Of a DNA stretch of 64,000 bases, positions 1-10,874 are shown in pieces; positions within the stretch are counted from its first letter, which is position 1, and every line of letters starts with the position of its first letter. The DNA comes from Isoetes taiwanensis. Its lineage: Eukaryota > Streptophyta > Lycopodiopsida > Isoetales > Isoetaceae. A program made the translations under genes and the position numbers. The stretch lies in assembly GCA_021234155.1 (NCBI GenBank), contig JAJEKV010000038.1:13356213-13420212 (forward strand), written 5' to 3'. The notes under the pieces are model-generated. The model made no database searches. It had not been told where the DNA came from and saw only the letters and a list, made by a program, of their open reading frames with translations.

Positions 1-444
1 GAGGACGCCAACGACCACCCCCGGGTAAATCTTCTATGCATTAAGGAGGCTTTTCAATCTCCTTATTATTAGCCCAACGCTAGATTACCAATTTGTAATA
101 GTCCAGGCCTGGGCACGATACAAGCTCGTTAGGGCTGTACGTGAAGGTGTTCGCTACTCAATCTTGTACCCCTTTGCGAACCCCTAGGCCCGGTCTCTTC
201 AGTTTTGTTCTTTTGCTGTATGTGAGTTGAACTTCAAATCTCCAATGTATAATGTCTGTCCTTGTACCAAATCTTTGTATCAACTTGGGTTACTATCAAT
301 GTACTGACCTATAATAGAATGACTGTTTTCACCTGTAATAAGGATCTTTGCCATTGTACTTTTTCTTGTATTCTTTCTCTAACTGATCCAAAATGGCCTT
401 GTTGTGATACCTTATGTCACCATAAGTCGGCTTACACCTTTTGT
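1..444. other. Leader/upstream part of the Ty3/gypsy element, no gene seen
   Basis: No coding frame or convincing primer-binding site is visible. The stretch precedes the gag start at 445 and is probably retrotransposon leader, possibly with the end of a 5' LTR. The upstream LTR boundary is outside or unrecognisable. Confidence 0.3.
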
Positions 445-1580
445 ATGCTGGATATAGACGGTGCCCGCAACGCCGCTTGGCAGACGCCCTCAAATGCCAG
501 TAGACTAACACCTGAACAGGAACTTATGCTAATGAAGAGGCAATTAGGCGAGTTGCAAGCGTATGTGTTGCATGCCAATCCACCCCAGCATATACAAGAA
601 GACGGACCGGAGTTACCTCCGCCACCGCCAAGTCCACCTACACAGAGGAGGCCCCATGCTAAACGTCATCGAAGTTCCTCTAGGGATAGCGCCACCTCCT
701 CAAAATCAGCCAATTCTGTGTCTTCTGAGTCGTCGGTATCAGCTGGTGACCATGCGAAGCGCCGAGATAAGGAGTACCGCAAGACGGTTGATACAACCAT
801 AACTAGTATATGGAAAAATAGGAAACTGGCCCAGTTTGATGGGAAGTCTAGAGGCGGTTTGAATGCGCAGTTCCGTTGGATCTAAATGAAGGAGTTTGGG
901 AAGTCCTATGGCATGACGTAAAAGGATACAGGAAAGGTTGCCACCACCAACCTTACAGGAGCTGCCCGTATTTGGTGGAAGGGCTATGCAAGAGCCAAGC
1001 ATCCGGATAGAAGCAGTGCAAGTTTAAGAAGTTTGCCAAAGCCTTTTAAGTCGCATTATGTGCCCCGTCGCACAAATGCCAACAAAAATTCAAACCTTCT
1101 ACAGGTTAGAGAGCAGAAGGGTATGTCACCAGCCTACATCGACGAATTTATGCGCTTGAGGTCAGATGTACCGTGTATGAATGAAAAGAGAGCTTGTGGA
1201 GGGCTACATTGAAGGGTTGGCCCCCTCAATTAAACGAATGGTTAAGGCCATAGACCCGAAATCAGCTTATGAGGCTGAGGCTAAAGCATTGAGCCTCGAG
1301 GAGGACACACCAAAAGAACCAAGATCCGCCCCTCGCCTTACCGCAGCCCACCTCGCCCACACCTTACAAACCCCGCCGCCAAGTCCGAGGCCCTCTCAAG
1401 AACTCTTATGGCCGCCAGAAAGAAAGTCACCTTCAAAGACGGCCGATAAAACGTAACAATGTCGGTAAGGAAGTTCGAACCCTTACTGCCTATTCCTAAA
1501 GAGGCCCGAGAACAGCCCGGAGATAAGGCATGCCATGGTGTATGCAGCCCGGCACTTTATGCGTAATTGTCCTTATGTCA
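445..1580 (+). pseudogene. gag pseudogene (capsid and zinc knuckle) of the gypsy element
   Basis: The reading frame from the ATG at 445 gives a proline/serine-rich, basic N-terminal half (run of prolines near residue 55, then KRHRSSSRDS-type sequence). A retrotransposon capsid-like region follows and is broken at about 885, with further pieces up to 1456 (for example KRELVEGYIEGLAPSIKRMV at about 1184). A CCHC zinc-knuckle remnant lies at about 1530-1580: the first two cysteines sit in one frame and the His...RNCP end in another, showing a small indel. Gag packages element RNA. This copy cannot make a full protein. The capsid assignment rests on order and composition; the knuckle is the clearest motif. 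Confidence 0.7.
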
Positions 1581-1754
1581 CGCAGACGCCTAAATGGCCA
1601 TGGCCGACCTCGATTGGGACGATCTTGAATCAACACAACTCGTCGAGGAGGAGGCTCCCGAAAGTACATACACTTGCAATGCCCTCATATCCTTGCAAAT
1701 ATAGAAACCGGCAATGCCGAAAGTCACCATGGTCATTTCCACCATAGGTCAAGT

Positions 1755-2110
1755 AGTCAATGAAGCCTTTTGTAATTCTTATGGATACGGAAGTACACAT
1801 AATTTTGCTTCTCCTAAAATGGCCTGTGTCTTACAAATTTGAAACATTGAGGTCCCGACCGAGGCCCGCCACTCTAGCCAAGCTGGTAAGGTCGACATAC
1901 TCATGGCCGCCGCGATCAATCTCAAGATGCGGTTGCCGTGCGCACCCAGCTTGTTTTGGGTGCCGAAGTTGATGGATATTGGCAAATACGACCTCATTGT
2001 TGGTATGGAATTCTTGGCATCCGCAAAAGCCAACATAGATCAAGAAAAACGGAAGTCACCTTCAACGCAATTTAATGGAGTCCAAGGTGACTATAAAAAG
2101 GTGAACCATT
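1755..2110 (+). pseudogene. Aspartic protease pseudogene of the gypsy element
   Basis: The active-site region begins with ILMDT at about 1775-1789, and a one-base indel directly after it throws the rest of the catalytic loop out of frame. About 65 codons on, the segment YDLIVGMEFL (about 1987-2016) is the second conserved patch of retroviral-type proteases. The enzyme normally processes the Gag-Pol polyprotein. The call rests on the two motifs, their spacing and their place between zinc knuckle and RT. Confidence 0.65.
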
Positions 2111-2489
2111 CAACCCTATCATGCGCCTATGTCCATCGCGCTTAGATAAAGCTATATGCAAGGGAAAAGTTCCTTCAAGGCCATTAGGCTTGCCTCCATT
2201 GAGTCGATGCTAAAATCATAAGTAAGTAATCGATACCTTGCCGAGGGGATTGCTCATCTTCTCCCGAGAATTCTATGATATTTTTCCCATGAAATCCGTA
2301 AGCTTCCTCCCAGGGGGAATGTGAGATAGTTTTAGAGCCGTGTACTAAGCCTACCAGCAAGGCCCCAAGACCGCATGAGTCCTCCGGACTATGGCGAGCT
2401 TAAGAAGCAACTTCAGAGTTACTAAACCTAGGTTTCATTCGACCTAGTGTTTCGCCTTTTGGCCCCTATTCTTTTGTTCAAAAAGGACT

Positions 2490-3590
2490 GCTGCTGAGGA
2501 TGTGTATTGATTATCTAGAACTCAACAAGCATACCATCAAGAATCGCTATGCTGCCTAGAGCAGATGATCTAATGGGTCAGCTTGCAAGGGGCTAAGTAT
2601 TTCTCAAAGATTGATCTACGCCCGATACCATCAAATAAGGATTAAAGAGGAGGACATCCATAAATGCCAAGACTAGATATGGGCATTATGAGTTTACGCT
2701 ATGCCTTTGATTAACTAATGCCCCAGCAACTTTCATGCGATTGATGAATGATGTCTTCCGACAATACTTGGATGATTTTGTTGTTATTTTCTTTGACGAC
2801 ATTCTCATCTATAGTAAGACCCTAGAGGAGCATGAGAAGCATCTTAGATTAGCCCTACAAAAGCTAAGGCGTCATCAGCTCTATGCCAAGTTCTCTAAGT
2901 GCAAGTTTGCCACTCCGAAGGTCGATTATTTGGGCCATGTCATTTCGGCAGAGGGAATTGCTACAGATCCGGCAAAGATAGAGGCCGTAAGGGAATGGCC
3001 TATTCCAGGAAATGTTTCCGAGGTCCGAAGCTTCTTGGGATTAGCAGGATATTATCGGAAATTTGCAAAGGATTTTTCATAAGATTGCAAGCCTTTACAA
3101 ATCTTACGAAGCATGAGAAGCTGAAGGATTGGATGGAGCACTGGAAGGATAAAGTTCAGGGGAGTTTCCAGCAGCTTAAGGATGCCTTAACGTCAGCACC
3201 AGTTCTCACATTGCCCGATCCTGAGAAGGATAAACTAGTGGCAACGGATGCCAGTAAGATTGCCACCGTGGAGTCCTAATGCAGGAGGAGAGGGTTATTG
3301 CCTATGATTCAAAGAAAATGAACGAGACAGAGCAGAGATATCCTACCCATGATCAGGAATTGTTAGCCGTTGTCCATGCCTTGCGGATATGGAGACACTA
3401 CCTTCTCGGCAGGAGATTCCAGTTGGACACGGATCATCAAAGTCTCCGTTATTTATCCACCCAGCCAAATCTCAACCTCCGTTAGAGGAGATGGATGGAA
3501 TTCTTGGAGGAGTATGACTTTGAGATTATGTACAAGCCCGGCAAGCACAATGTGGTTGCGGATGCGTTGTCACGCCATCCCTTAGTGACC
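2490..3590 (+). pseudogene. Reverse transcriptase / RNase H pseudogene of the gypsy element
   Basis: RT begins with a damaged stretch (about 2490-2730, several stops). It continues in an open frame 2735-3080 with the catalytic FFDDILIYS motif at about 2789-2815 and the downstream YLGHVIS and [11 protein letters not shown] motifs typical of Ty3/gypsy RT. RNase H follows in shifted frames: TDAS at about 3247, RYPTHDQELLAVV at about 3339 and DTDHQSLRYL at about 3427 carry the acidic catalytic residues. The connection motif [13 protein letters not shown] ends the domain at about 3580. At least two frameshifts or stops (near 3079 and 3278) separate the pieces. Confidence 0.92.
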
Positions 3591-3756
3591 CGAACCCATT
3601 GTAATGCCATTTCTACACTCACCAAAGGAGTTTGGGAAGCACATAGAATGATATTGGCCATGATTCGAGTTCCGGATGTTTGGGATAGTTTGGCTAAGGA
3701 AGCTCGCAGACAGATAAGGAGCGGAAGCTTCGCTTTCAGACAAGAAAGAAGGCAAC

Positions 3757-4650
3757 TTGTTATATTACAAGGATAAGTTGTGTGTACCTCAGACTTCAGG
3801 AGTTCGTAAGCTCATTCTCCATGATACACACAACAGCCCTATAGCTGGACACGCAGGTTTTATGAAGACCTACTTTAAGATTCGCTCCAGCTATTTCTGG
3901 CCTTCGATGAAAAAGGACATTGCCAAGTACATTAAGCAAAGGTCGTGTGTCAAAGAAAACCAAAAGCTGAGCAAAGTTATGATTCCGTGCGCCATTGCAA
4001 CCCCCGGATGTGCCCAACGCCAAATGGGAAGTGATAACCATGGATTTCATTGTGGGCCTTCCACGAAACTCTCCGTGGATATGATGCCTTAATATGGTAG
4101 TGGTTGACAAATTGTCAAGATGGCTCATTTCTTGCCATGTCGCACTGACGGATACATGCCTTCGACATCGCCTCCGCTTATTTGCCAAGGAGATCTTCAA
4201 AGTTGCATGGAATGCCACGAGTTATTATATCCCATGTGGATCCCAAATTTGTAAGTGCATTCCGAAAGATTTCTTTGCCACCATCCGCACTAAGCTTGCT
4301 ATGAGTACGGCATATCATCCTCAAACAGATGGTCGACAAACGCACTAATCGCATTATAGAGGATATGTCAAGGTTATGTGTAGAGTAAGCAATCACAATG
4401 GGTCTGACTATATTTATCTGGTCGAGTTTGCCTACAACAAAGATGAAGCGAAGAGTCTTCCGTAATGTCTCCTTTATGATAAACTATGGGTATCAATGTC
4501 TTACCCGCATACATGGCATAACCCCATTTCTAAGGTGGAAGTTTCTCAACAACTCCTCTTGGAGATGCAAGCTCGATCAAGAAGTTCGTGGTTACTTATT
4601 AGCCGCACGCAGTCGGCAGAAGAGTGTAGCGATAAACACGTAACCCCACG
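3757..4650 (+). pseudogene. Integrase pseudogene of the gypsy element
   Basis: The N-terminal zinc-binding region is recognisable from HDTHNSPIAGHAGFMKT and YFWPSMKKDI (about 3822-3925), but the CxxC half is damaged. The catalytic core is spread over several frames: a WEVITMDFI-like start near 4028, VVVDKLSRW at about 4097 and STAYHPQTDG at about 4303. A frameshifted C-terminal part extends to about 4650. Integrase inserts the cDNA into the genome; chromodomains at its C-terminus steer that insertion. Confidence 0.85.
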
Positions 4651-4912
4651 CGCTTCCAGTGGGGTGAATCAGTTTGGCTTAAGATTAAGGTAAAACAAGC
4701 TGCTTAAGATAGGCAACCGCAAGAAGTTGGCACCCGATGGGCTGGACCGCTCAAAATTATTGAGCGTGTTGGAGAGCAAAGATCGCTTGGATTTGCCGCC
4801 CGCTTGAAGATCCACAAGGTCTTTCACGTGAGTCTTCCTCACAACACACCCCCGACTCGGGAGGTTTTTGACACCCCAACCCTCCCTCAAATGATGAGGA
4901 GCAGCCGAGATA

Positions 4913-5113
4913 GTGCCTCAAGCTCTTCTTGATCGAGCTTATAAAACAAAACCCGTAAGGACTCAAATGTTGCAATACTTGGTTAAGTGGAAGCACTTAC
5001 CAGTTGAGGATGCTACTTGGGTGATGAAGATAGACCTTGACAAGCATTATCTGGACTTCATGCGGGAATCTCAAGACCGCACCATCAACGATGCTATCAA
5101 CCCCAAGCAATGA
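4913..5113 (+). pseudogene. Chromodomain at the C-terminus of the gypsy integrase
   Basis: The 66-residue open frame contains LDRAYKTKPVRTQMLQYLVKW followed by KHLPVEDATWV and a following acidic/hydrophobic helix. This is the LVKWxxxxxxxATW pattern of the chromovirus chromodomain. The segment ends at the TGA at 5111-5113. The cage-forming aromatics can be judged only roughly. Chromodomains bind modified histone tails and target integration to heterochromatin. It is the best-preserved part of the integrase end, because the region just upstream (4700-4900) is full of stops. Confidence 0.75.
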
Positions 5114-5745
5114 CCAGAAGCTTGGAAGCTTAATTGCCAAGAGTAGCGCCTAGAGGGGTAGAGGCATCATAAATAATAATAGTTACCGGCGATGAGATCA
5201 CCTTGTGTTCTCTAGGACGGGGTACCGGGCCAATGTTGACCGACCACCTGGGGTTGTTTGGAGAGCATATAGTAATAGGCCGCTGCTCATCTCGCTTATA
5301 AGGGGAACTTGGCCATTCCCTATGCTGCAATGAATTGCAAACCATAGGCATGATAGGTTCCCAGGTAGATAGAATTTTCTTTTATTTATTTTAAGGGGGT
5401 GGCCCCTTCAACCACAATCTAATTCTATATACTAATAGACTGACATGTGCAGGCCAGTGAGCAGTAGGTGACCTGCCCATGTTAAAGGGTTGCTGATGGC
5501 CCGATTTCTTCAGTTTTATTTTGTCTACACATCATGTTTTGTTGTTACTCTCATGTTGGTATTGGACTTAGGTCTTTGAACTTTTTTATTATGATAGTCA
5601 TGTGAAACGCACCTTGGTGCTTAAACTGTTTTCAACTTTAAAGTTTTTAATATATATTACCTTCAGAAATAAGGGATTACCTTCCTTCATAATGTCATAT
5701 CCTACAAGTGTATCTAACCCTAATGCTGAGGACAGCATTACTTCT
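5114..5745. other. 3' untranslated region of the gypsy element
   Basis: About 630 bases between the integrase end and the polypurine tract. It is AT-rich towards its 3' half, and I see no domain in any frame. Confidence 0.5.
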
Positions 5746-5929
5746 AAGGAGGGGAGAATGTGACGTTCCAAGTATTTATACGGTATATGTATGAATACAT
5801 GGACACGTCACCCAGTATAGATACGGCACCATGAAGTATGGTAACCTAGGGGGTTGACCTAAAAGGGATTTAATTAGCTATGTTGATTAAATCATTAAGG
5901 ATAATAACCTATGATTAAGGGAATTAAAT
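5746..5929 (+). repeat. Polypurine tract and start of the 3' LTR (gypsy)
   Basis: AAGGAGGGGAGAA at 5746-5758 is a classic plus-strand primer tract and is followed at once by TGTGACGTTCC at 5759, the expected TG start of an LTR. The LTR runs to 5929, where the GGGTAAAAG terminus of DNA transposon element 1 begins. The LTR remainder should lie beyond 14,814, but I could not confirm it. Confidence 0.7.
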
Positions 5930-5971
5930 GGGTAAAAGAAAGCTAGGGTGTCTTACATTTGGCCAAATGTA
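5930..5971. repeat. Left terminal inverted repeat and subterminal palindrome of element 1
   Basis: The terminus is at 5930-5952. The perfect 18-bp palindrome TACATTTGGCCAAATGTA follows at 5954-5971. The matching right end carries an imperfect palindrome with the same TACATT/AATGTA arms. Confidence 0.7.
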
Positions 5972-6086
5972 GAGTAAGAGATGTATCACATTTCAAATAC
6001 ATAACCTTTTTTTAGTATGTACATAATAGCTATATTATGGAATCTTTTTTTTCGGAACTACTTGCCACGTCAATTAAAACGCAATC

Positions 6087-9000
6087 ATGAAGCAGATTTC
6101 ACCCCTCGGCCACCGTAACCACTCCAAGAAACGCCTGAACGCTAGGAGAATTTCCCACTTTCTCGCTAAAACTTCGCCAAGGCCCAGATTTCCTCCTTCT
6201 GCCGAATTCCTCCAAATAACCCTAAACCACGCAAGAACCATGATGAACAACGGCGAACAGAAATGGCGCAAGAAGATTGCAATATCGAATGTGACAAAGA
6301 AAATGAAGCGTAAGATTGATGAAATTTGTAAATTTATATATGATCGTGTTCAAGATTTACGCCCCGCGCAAAGGAGAGCTTTAGCAAGAAAAACTGCTCG
6401 ATGAAAGGCTGCACTTTTTTTGAACCCCGCCATTGGAAATCCAAAGACAAGCAATTCCGAAGGATACTATGCTAAAAATATCCGCGGAAGGTCTCCGGCA
6501 GAAGTGAAACAAGCAAATAGCAATGATAAATTAGCGCCTAAGCATTCCCCGTTATCAATGATTGTTGGTGAGAATGGAAAACTCGTGCAAAAAGGAGTAG
6601 CCTCCGCACTTTTGTGCAAGCAAGAAACCCTCACAAAAGCTGCAATTAGAAGAAAGCGGATGTCATTATCAAAATAATATGTGGGCACCGGCAGAAGGCA
6701 AACCCGCATATGCTTCCTAATCAACCAAACAAATTGGTAAATGAGTTTTGGTTAACCCACACAAAAACTTCTCCAAAGTACTGTGGATGTCGAAGAAAAG
6801 GACACTTCCAATCCAGCTTTTGACATGCCCCGTGTCGGGCTTTTAAGTCTTTTAATCCTCAAGCTTTTTTGCAAGCTTGATAGAAGCTAGCTTCTCGCGC
6901 ATCCCGGATAAGTTTAGTAATCCTATTTGCATTCCATGTAAGGGATGTATCCGATATACATTGAAGTACATCCAACTACAATAATTATATTTTTTACACT
7001 TGAGGTACCGAATGAGCTATGTTTAACAGAAAAGTACTTGGATGTACTTCCCAAGCACATCCAATGTGGCATAAGGCGTAAAATGTGTTGAAAGTCAGTC
7101 AGTATTATTATAGTCTTGCTTTTTGTAGTTCCCAAGTACATTATAGTACATTTTAAGCTTTCCCCGATCTCAAGATAGTTTTAAAGATAGGGTGATACAT
7201 AAAAGTATTTAAATGTACTTCCTTCCATAAGAAAAGTATGAAATACATACATCCGTAATACAGTTGATACCGCCCTCGGACCTGGTTACATATTGAGTTT
7301 TTATGTACATCCGAACTCTTTGGAGTACATTATTTATACATTTATACATATCATGTACATGGTATGTAATGTATGTTGTGGTATAGTAGTTGAATGTATA
7401 TCAAATCATGATCCGAAAGTGCCATAGAACTAATGCAATGTCTCGCAACATCTTTGAATTCGTAAGTAGTTCTAATTTATATCTTACTTATACATGCCGC
7501 TTTTTTCCTTGCAGAGTGAATTGTATGAGATGTTCAAAGATGAACATCCCCGAAGTGAAGATTAGCATCGAAAAGTTCGAAATGCTGCTTAAGCCTACGT
7601 GGTGTGAGAAGGTTGAAAGAGAGGAACACATGCCGCCGCTGCGAAGCATGAACAAGCCGATCTATACAGAAAGCTTTTAGCGCCCCGAGGAGCAAATTTC
7701 ATGCCAACCGTACATGTTCTTGTGGTGTTTGTGCAAAGCAGATGAGAACAATGGCGCCCCGCTAAGCTCCTTCTAAAACATTTCAAAATGTTGGTGCTAT
7801 GTGGAGAGCTACGGTCTGTGACAAGGAAGGCTAAGAGTGGCATAGTTTGGATCAGGTCAAGGAGAGTGCCGTAATCGTGGCAATCGAAAATATTCAAATC
7901 ATCCTAAGGAGAAAGAGTCGCAGAATGAGAACATTGAATGGCAAGTTTACAAGTACGTGAACGAACCTTCCAAAGCCGGCACTTCAAGGAGGTTGAAGCT
8001 TGTTACCGAAAGCGGACTCCGTGTACATTGCTTGACAAGATGTTTCAAAGACCTTACAAAGTTCACTATTCACAACTTTTCAGCAAGTTGGCAGAGCAAA
8101 CAATTCAGAAATCAAAGGCAAAATTTGAGGGATGATTCTCGCTTTTGTCAAGAATGGACTTTGCAGAAACTACACTTTGCACCCATTCAGGGAGGTTCAG
8201 TCCGAAAGATTGGAACAATGACCGATAACTATTCCGTGCATATAACCATGATGAAAGTCAATGGCGAAATGAAAAAACTGCTCATTTGTATGTTTCATGT
8301 TATGAAGCATGATGCTTTGTTCAGTCGCACTCAAGAAGCACCATATTTGATGATGCAAAAGGTTTTGGCCACATCAAATACCATGTCATGTGGTCCGATG
8401 GGTGTGCCGCCGCTTTAAGTGTTCTCGAGCCTTTTATTTGAATGTGGCCCAATATTATAACACGTATAAAAATTAGGATGCAAAGTGGAATTATTTTGGC
8501 TCAGGCCATGGAAAAGGAGAACATGATGGGCAGGCCGCTTTGGAGAAAAGGTTCCTAGCAGACGAAAGCAAAGGAAAGAGAATGGTGTTCGATTTTTTGG
8601 GTGCTAACTCGCTTGCACTTTGGCCGGACAAAAGAAGTGCAAAATGGACAGAGTCATATGGGAGGTGATGGCGTAAGACATTAACAGGACCCTCGCTCGA
8701 TTGTGAGACATTGCCCGGTACTCTAACTATACATTGTGTGTCCGCTATTAATCCAAATTGACCCAACACTTGTCATGTATAGATCCCTATCATGTTTTTG
8801 CAATGGTTGCTTGAATTTCGATGGGGAGAATGTGAGAATCTCGAGCATTGTGGTGCGTGGAAGCCGCACAAATCGAGCCTAGTTCGCCCGTGCCGAATTT
8901 AACAAGAAGAGCTAGTTGGTTTTATGCAGTACCGATGAGCAAGAACTATCCGATGTACTCCAAATTGGAGACATATTTGCATCTTTTGCTGCCCCTGTGG

Positions 9001-9338
9001 AATCATGAAAAATGTTCCATACTTCGCCCCTCCTATGCGTGAAGGAGATGCATATTCTTCGTGAAGATGTGATTGACGACTATGGAAATAGAATGCTTGC
9101 CGGTGACAGGTTATAGCTGGTCATTACTATCAACTGCTACAAGGCACAAAGCACAAGTACAAGTTGTTGGATGACAAAATAGTATTGGTACCAAATTGAA
9201 TCAGAATTGGAGCAAAGTTCACGATGCAAAGAGGTCAAGCATAAGTTGAAGGGGGCACGCGCATAAAGATATATGATCACACGAGAGGTGCATGACATGC
9301 TTATATCAAGCCTACCCGAGATTGTTGAGTGCACATGA
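6087..9338 (+). pseudogene. Gene A of element 1: DDE-like transposase candidate, broken
   Basis: Fragments in all three plus frames line up with gene A of element 2. They include ANSNDKLAPKHSP (about 6513), FWLTHTKTSPK (about 6749), a likely intron ending in TTGCAG at about 7514 before SELYEMF, KRGTHAAAAKHEQ (about 7616) and YVNEPSKAGTSRRLKL (about 7951). The catalytic-type motifs are MDFAE (D at 8157), WSDGCAA (D at 8397) and GSGHGKGEHDG (E at 8519), a D-D-E arrangement. A C-terminal SLSCFC...C..FD segment (about 8783) and VIAGHYYQLL (about 9103) follow, with a stop at 9336-9338. From memory, SDG plus HGKGxxDG occurs in uncharacterised transposase-like proteins of animals; I cannot name the superfamily. 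Many stops and frameshifts make it inactive. Confidence 0.7.
6920..7400. repeat. TGTACAT-rich intron of gene A, element 1
   Basis: AT-rich stretch with many short TACAT, ATGTA and GTACAT words (for example near 6960, 7035, 7140, 7210, 7300 and 7355). It lies in the probable intron that ends at 7514. The same vocabulary recurs at 12.86-13.26 kb, in element 2 (31.0-31.2 kb and 41.8-42.25 kb) and in the terminal palindromes. Confidence 0.5.
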
Positions 9339-9386
9339 CTAAGTTCTGTACAAAGGAACTTTCATATTTGCCATCATCTTCCTGTT

Positions 9387-9775
9387 ATGTTGAGAAAACT
9401 AGTCGATTTTTTGTCGTAAGTTTTTTGTTATTTACTTATTTTATTTTAATTGTTGCATGAAGAAGTTAAACGCATTTTGATACTTCATTTCAAAGATCAC
9501 GTAATATCTTCTCGTGACCAAGCAAAATGTATATCGAAAAGTACAAAATGTTTATCAATTGTTGCATGAAGAAGTTAAACTAGTCTCGGTTATGTTGAGA
9601 AAACTAGTCGATTGTCGCAAGTTTTTCTTATTTACTTATTTTTAATATGAAGTGCATTTTGATACTTAAATTTCAAAGATCACACAATATCTTCTTTTTT
9701 CCAAGCACAATGTATATCGAAAAGTACAAAATGTTCATCAATTGTTGCATGAAGAAGTTAAACTAGTCTCAGGAA
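9387..9775. repeat. Two-copy ~204-bp tandem repeat
   Basis: The unit starting TATGTTGAGAAAACTAGTCG at 9387 recurs at 9591 and includes GTTGCATGAAGAAGTTAAAC in both copies. It lies just after the gene A stop, in the gap between the convergent genes of element 1. Confidence 0.85.
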
Positions 9776-10080
9776 CTTGTTCTCATATAATGGATATCAA
9801 TAGCTTTTTCTTTTGATTCATGAAACAAAGCGTAAAGTGGAACATGTATGGAGACAAAAACTTTGTATTACATATCACAAGATATACAACCCGGTCATAT
9901 CGATATGATGCCAATATATACAAGTCCTGTTGTTCATGTTTTATATTAACATTAATTTACATTCAAAATCGTCACAAACATGTGAAGCCAAGATATACTA
10001 TTCTCATTGCTTCAATATGTTACTTTCTTTGCAACTTGTCCATAGCCCGACATGCCATCTCTCGGCCCCTCAGAGTCCTC

Positions 10081-10705
10081 TCAAAGCATTTGCCTCCAAA
10101 CAAATATTGTTAGTACATCGGATGGATTGGCGTAGGATTCTCGCTTCACATACCGCTGCAGTCCGGTGCTATCAACAAACCCTCTAGCCATGGTTTCGTG
10201 GCGTCAAGAGACCCGTGGTCTTCAACATCACTTTCCCCGCCATGAAGGTGGGCATATGCAATTTTCGCTTGGGATTGAAGAGCATCTTGTACTCTGAGTC
10301 GCCTACTATTAGTGTGTTGTCAGCCATTCCTGCCCTCGATACTTCTTGTATATAAACTCAATTGGCTTCAGATACAAAGGTTTGTCTTCACTTGTCGCAA
10401 TCCCAAAAGGCAGCTCCAAACAAAGGGTTTCCATCAAAGGTGAACCTTAAGTCCCTTATCCAAGGCCATTGTGAAGATTTTATCCACTACTCTTGATAGG
10501 TTCCATGGAGCTATTGATGACCATATTCCTACTTCAAAGTGTTCAAATACAAATTCCGTGAATTGCCTAGGTGGGGCCTTAAAAACAACACTTTCTTGCC
10601 TATTATGTCATAATTTCCAACTAGTCGATCATCCGATACCAAAGTCCTATGTATTTGTTTTACAAAACATTATTGATATCAAACACTATCAACCTTTTCG
10701 CACAC
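10081..10705 (-). pseudogene. FCP1/SCP-like HAD phosphatase gene inside element 1, broken
   Basis: Read on the minus strand, the motifs of the NLI-interacting-factor/FCP1 phosphatase fold appear in order. RLIVFDINNVL (about 10,700-10,665) is the DxN nucleophile loop. FTEFVFEHFEVGIWSS (about 10,565-10,520) follows. Then come KPLYLKPIEFIYKKY (about 10,385-10,340), ADNTLIVGDSEYKMLFNP (about 10,325-10,272) and a C-terminal GLQRYVKRESYANPSDVL. The first Asp of the usual DDS motif reads Gly here. A splice acceptor (TTTCATATCAG) precedes the first motif. Stops after the DINNVL loop and frame changes near 10,430, 10,330 and 10,185 show decay. Such enzymes dephosphorylate serine, for instance on the RNA polymerase II tail. 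It is either a third transposon gene or a captured host gene; element 2 has no visible counterpart. Confidence 0.75.
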
Positions 10706-10874
10706 CTGATATGAAAGAACATGCAATTTATCAATAAAGTATGGTGGAGTTGAATAAAAAGAGATTTTATTCAAATTCAATGAAAAAAATGTGTATTTTA
10801 TAATCAAATAGTGTTTAGCATTGACAATAGGGAGAGGTCAAGCTTTCTCACCACATTTATTAGTACCGTGTGGT

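Larger units (their letters stand above)
445..5929 (+). mobile_element. Degenerate Ty3/gypsy chromovirus-type LTR retrotransposon
   Basis: The order gag, aspartic protease, reverse transcriptase, RNase H, integrase, chromodomain, polypurine tract and start of a 3' LTR is preserved on the plus strand, which is the Ty3/gypsy order. The C-terminal chromodomain-like segment places it with the chromoviruses. Every domain is cut by stops and frameshifts, so it is a dead copy. The 3' LTR starts at 5759 and is interrupted at 5930 by the terminal repeat of a DNA transposon, so the DNA transposon is the younger insertion. The 5' LTR lies outside the window or is not recognisable, so LTR divergence cannot be used for dating here. 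Confidence 0.9.

Noticed and set aside
1-5929. Pararetrovirus rather than retrotransposon
   Set aside because: An integrase with chromodomain, a polypurine tract and an LTR start follow the RT, and no movement-protein gene was seen.
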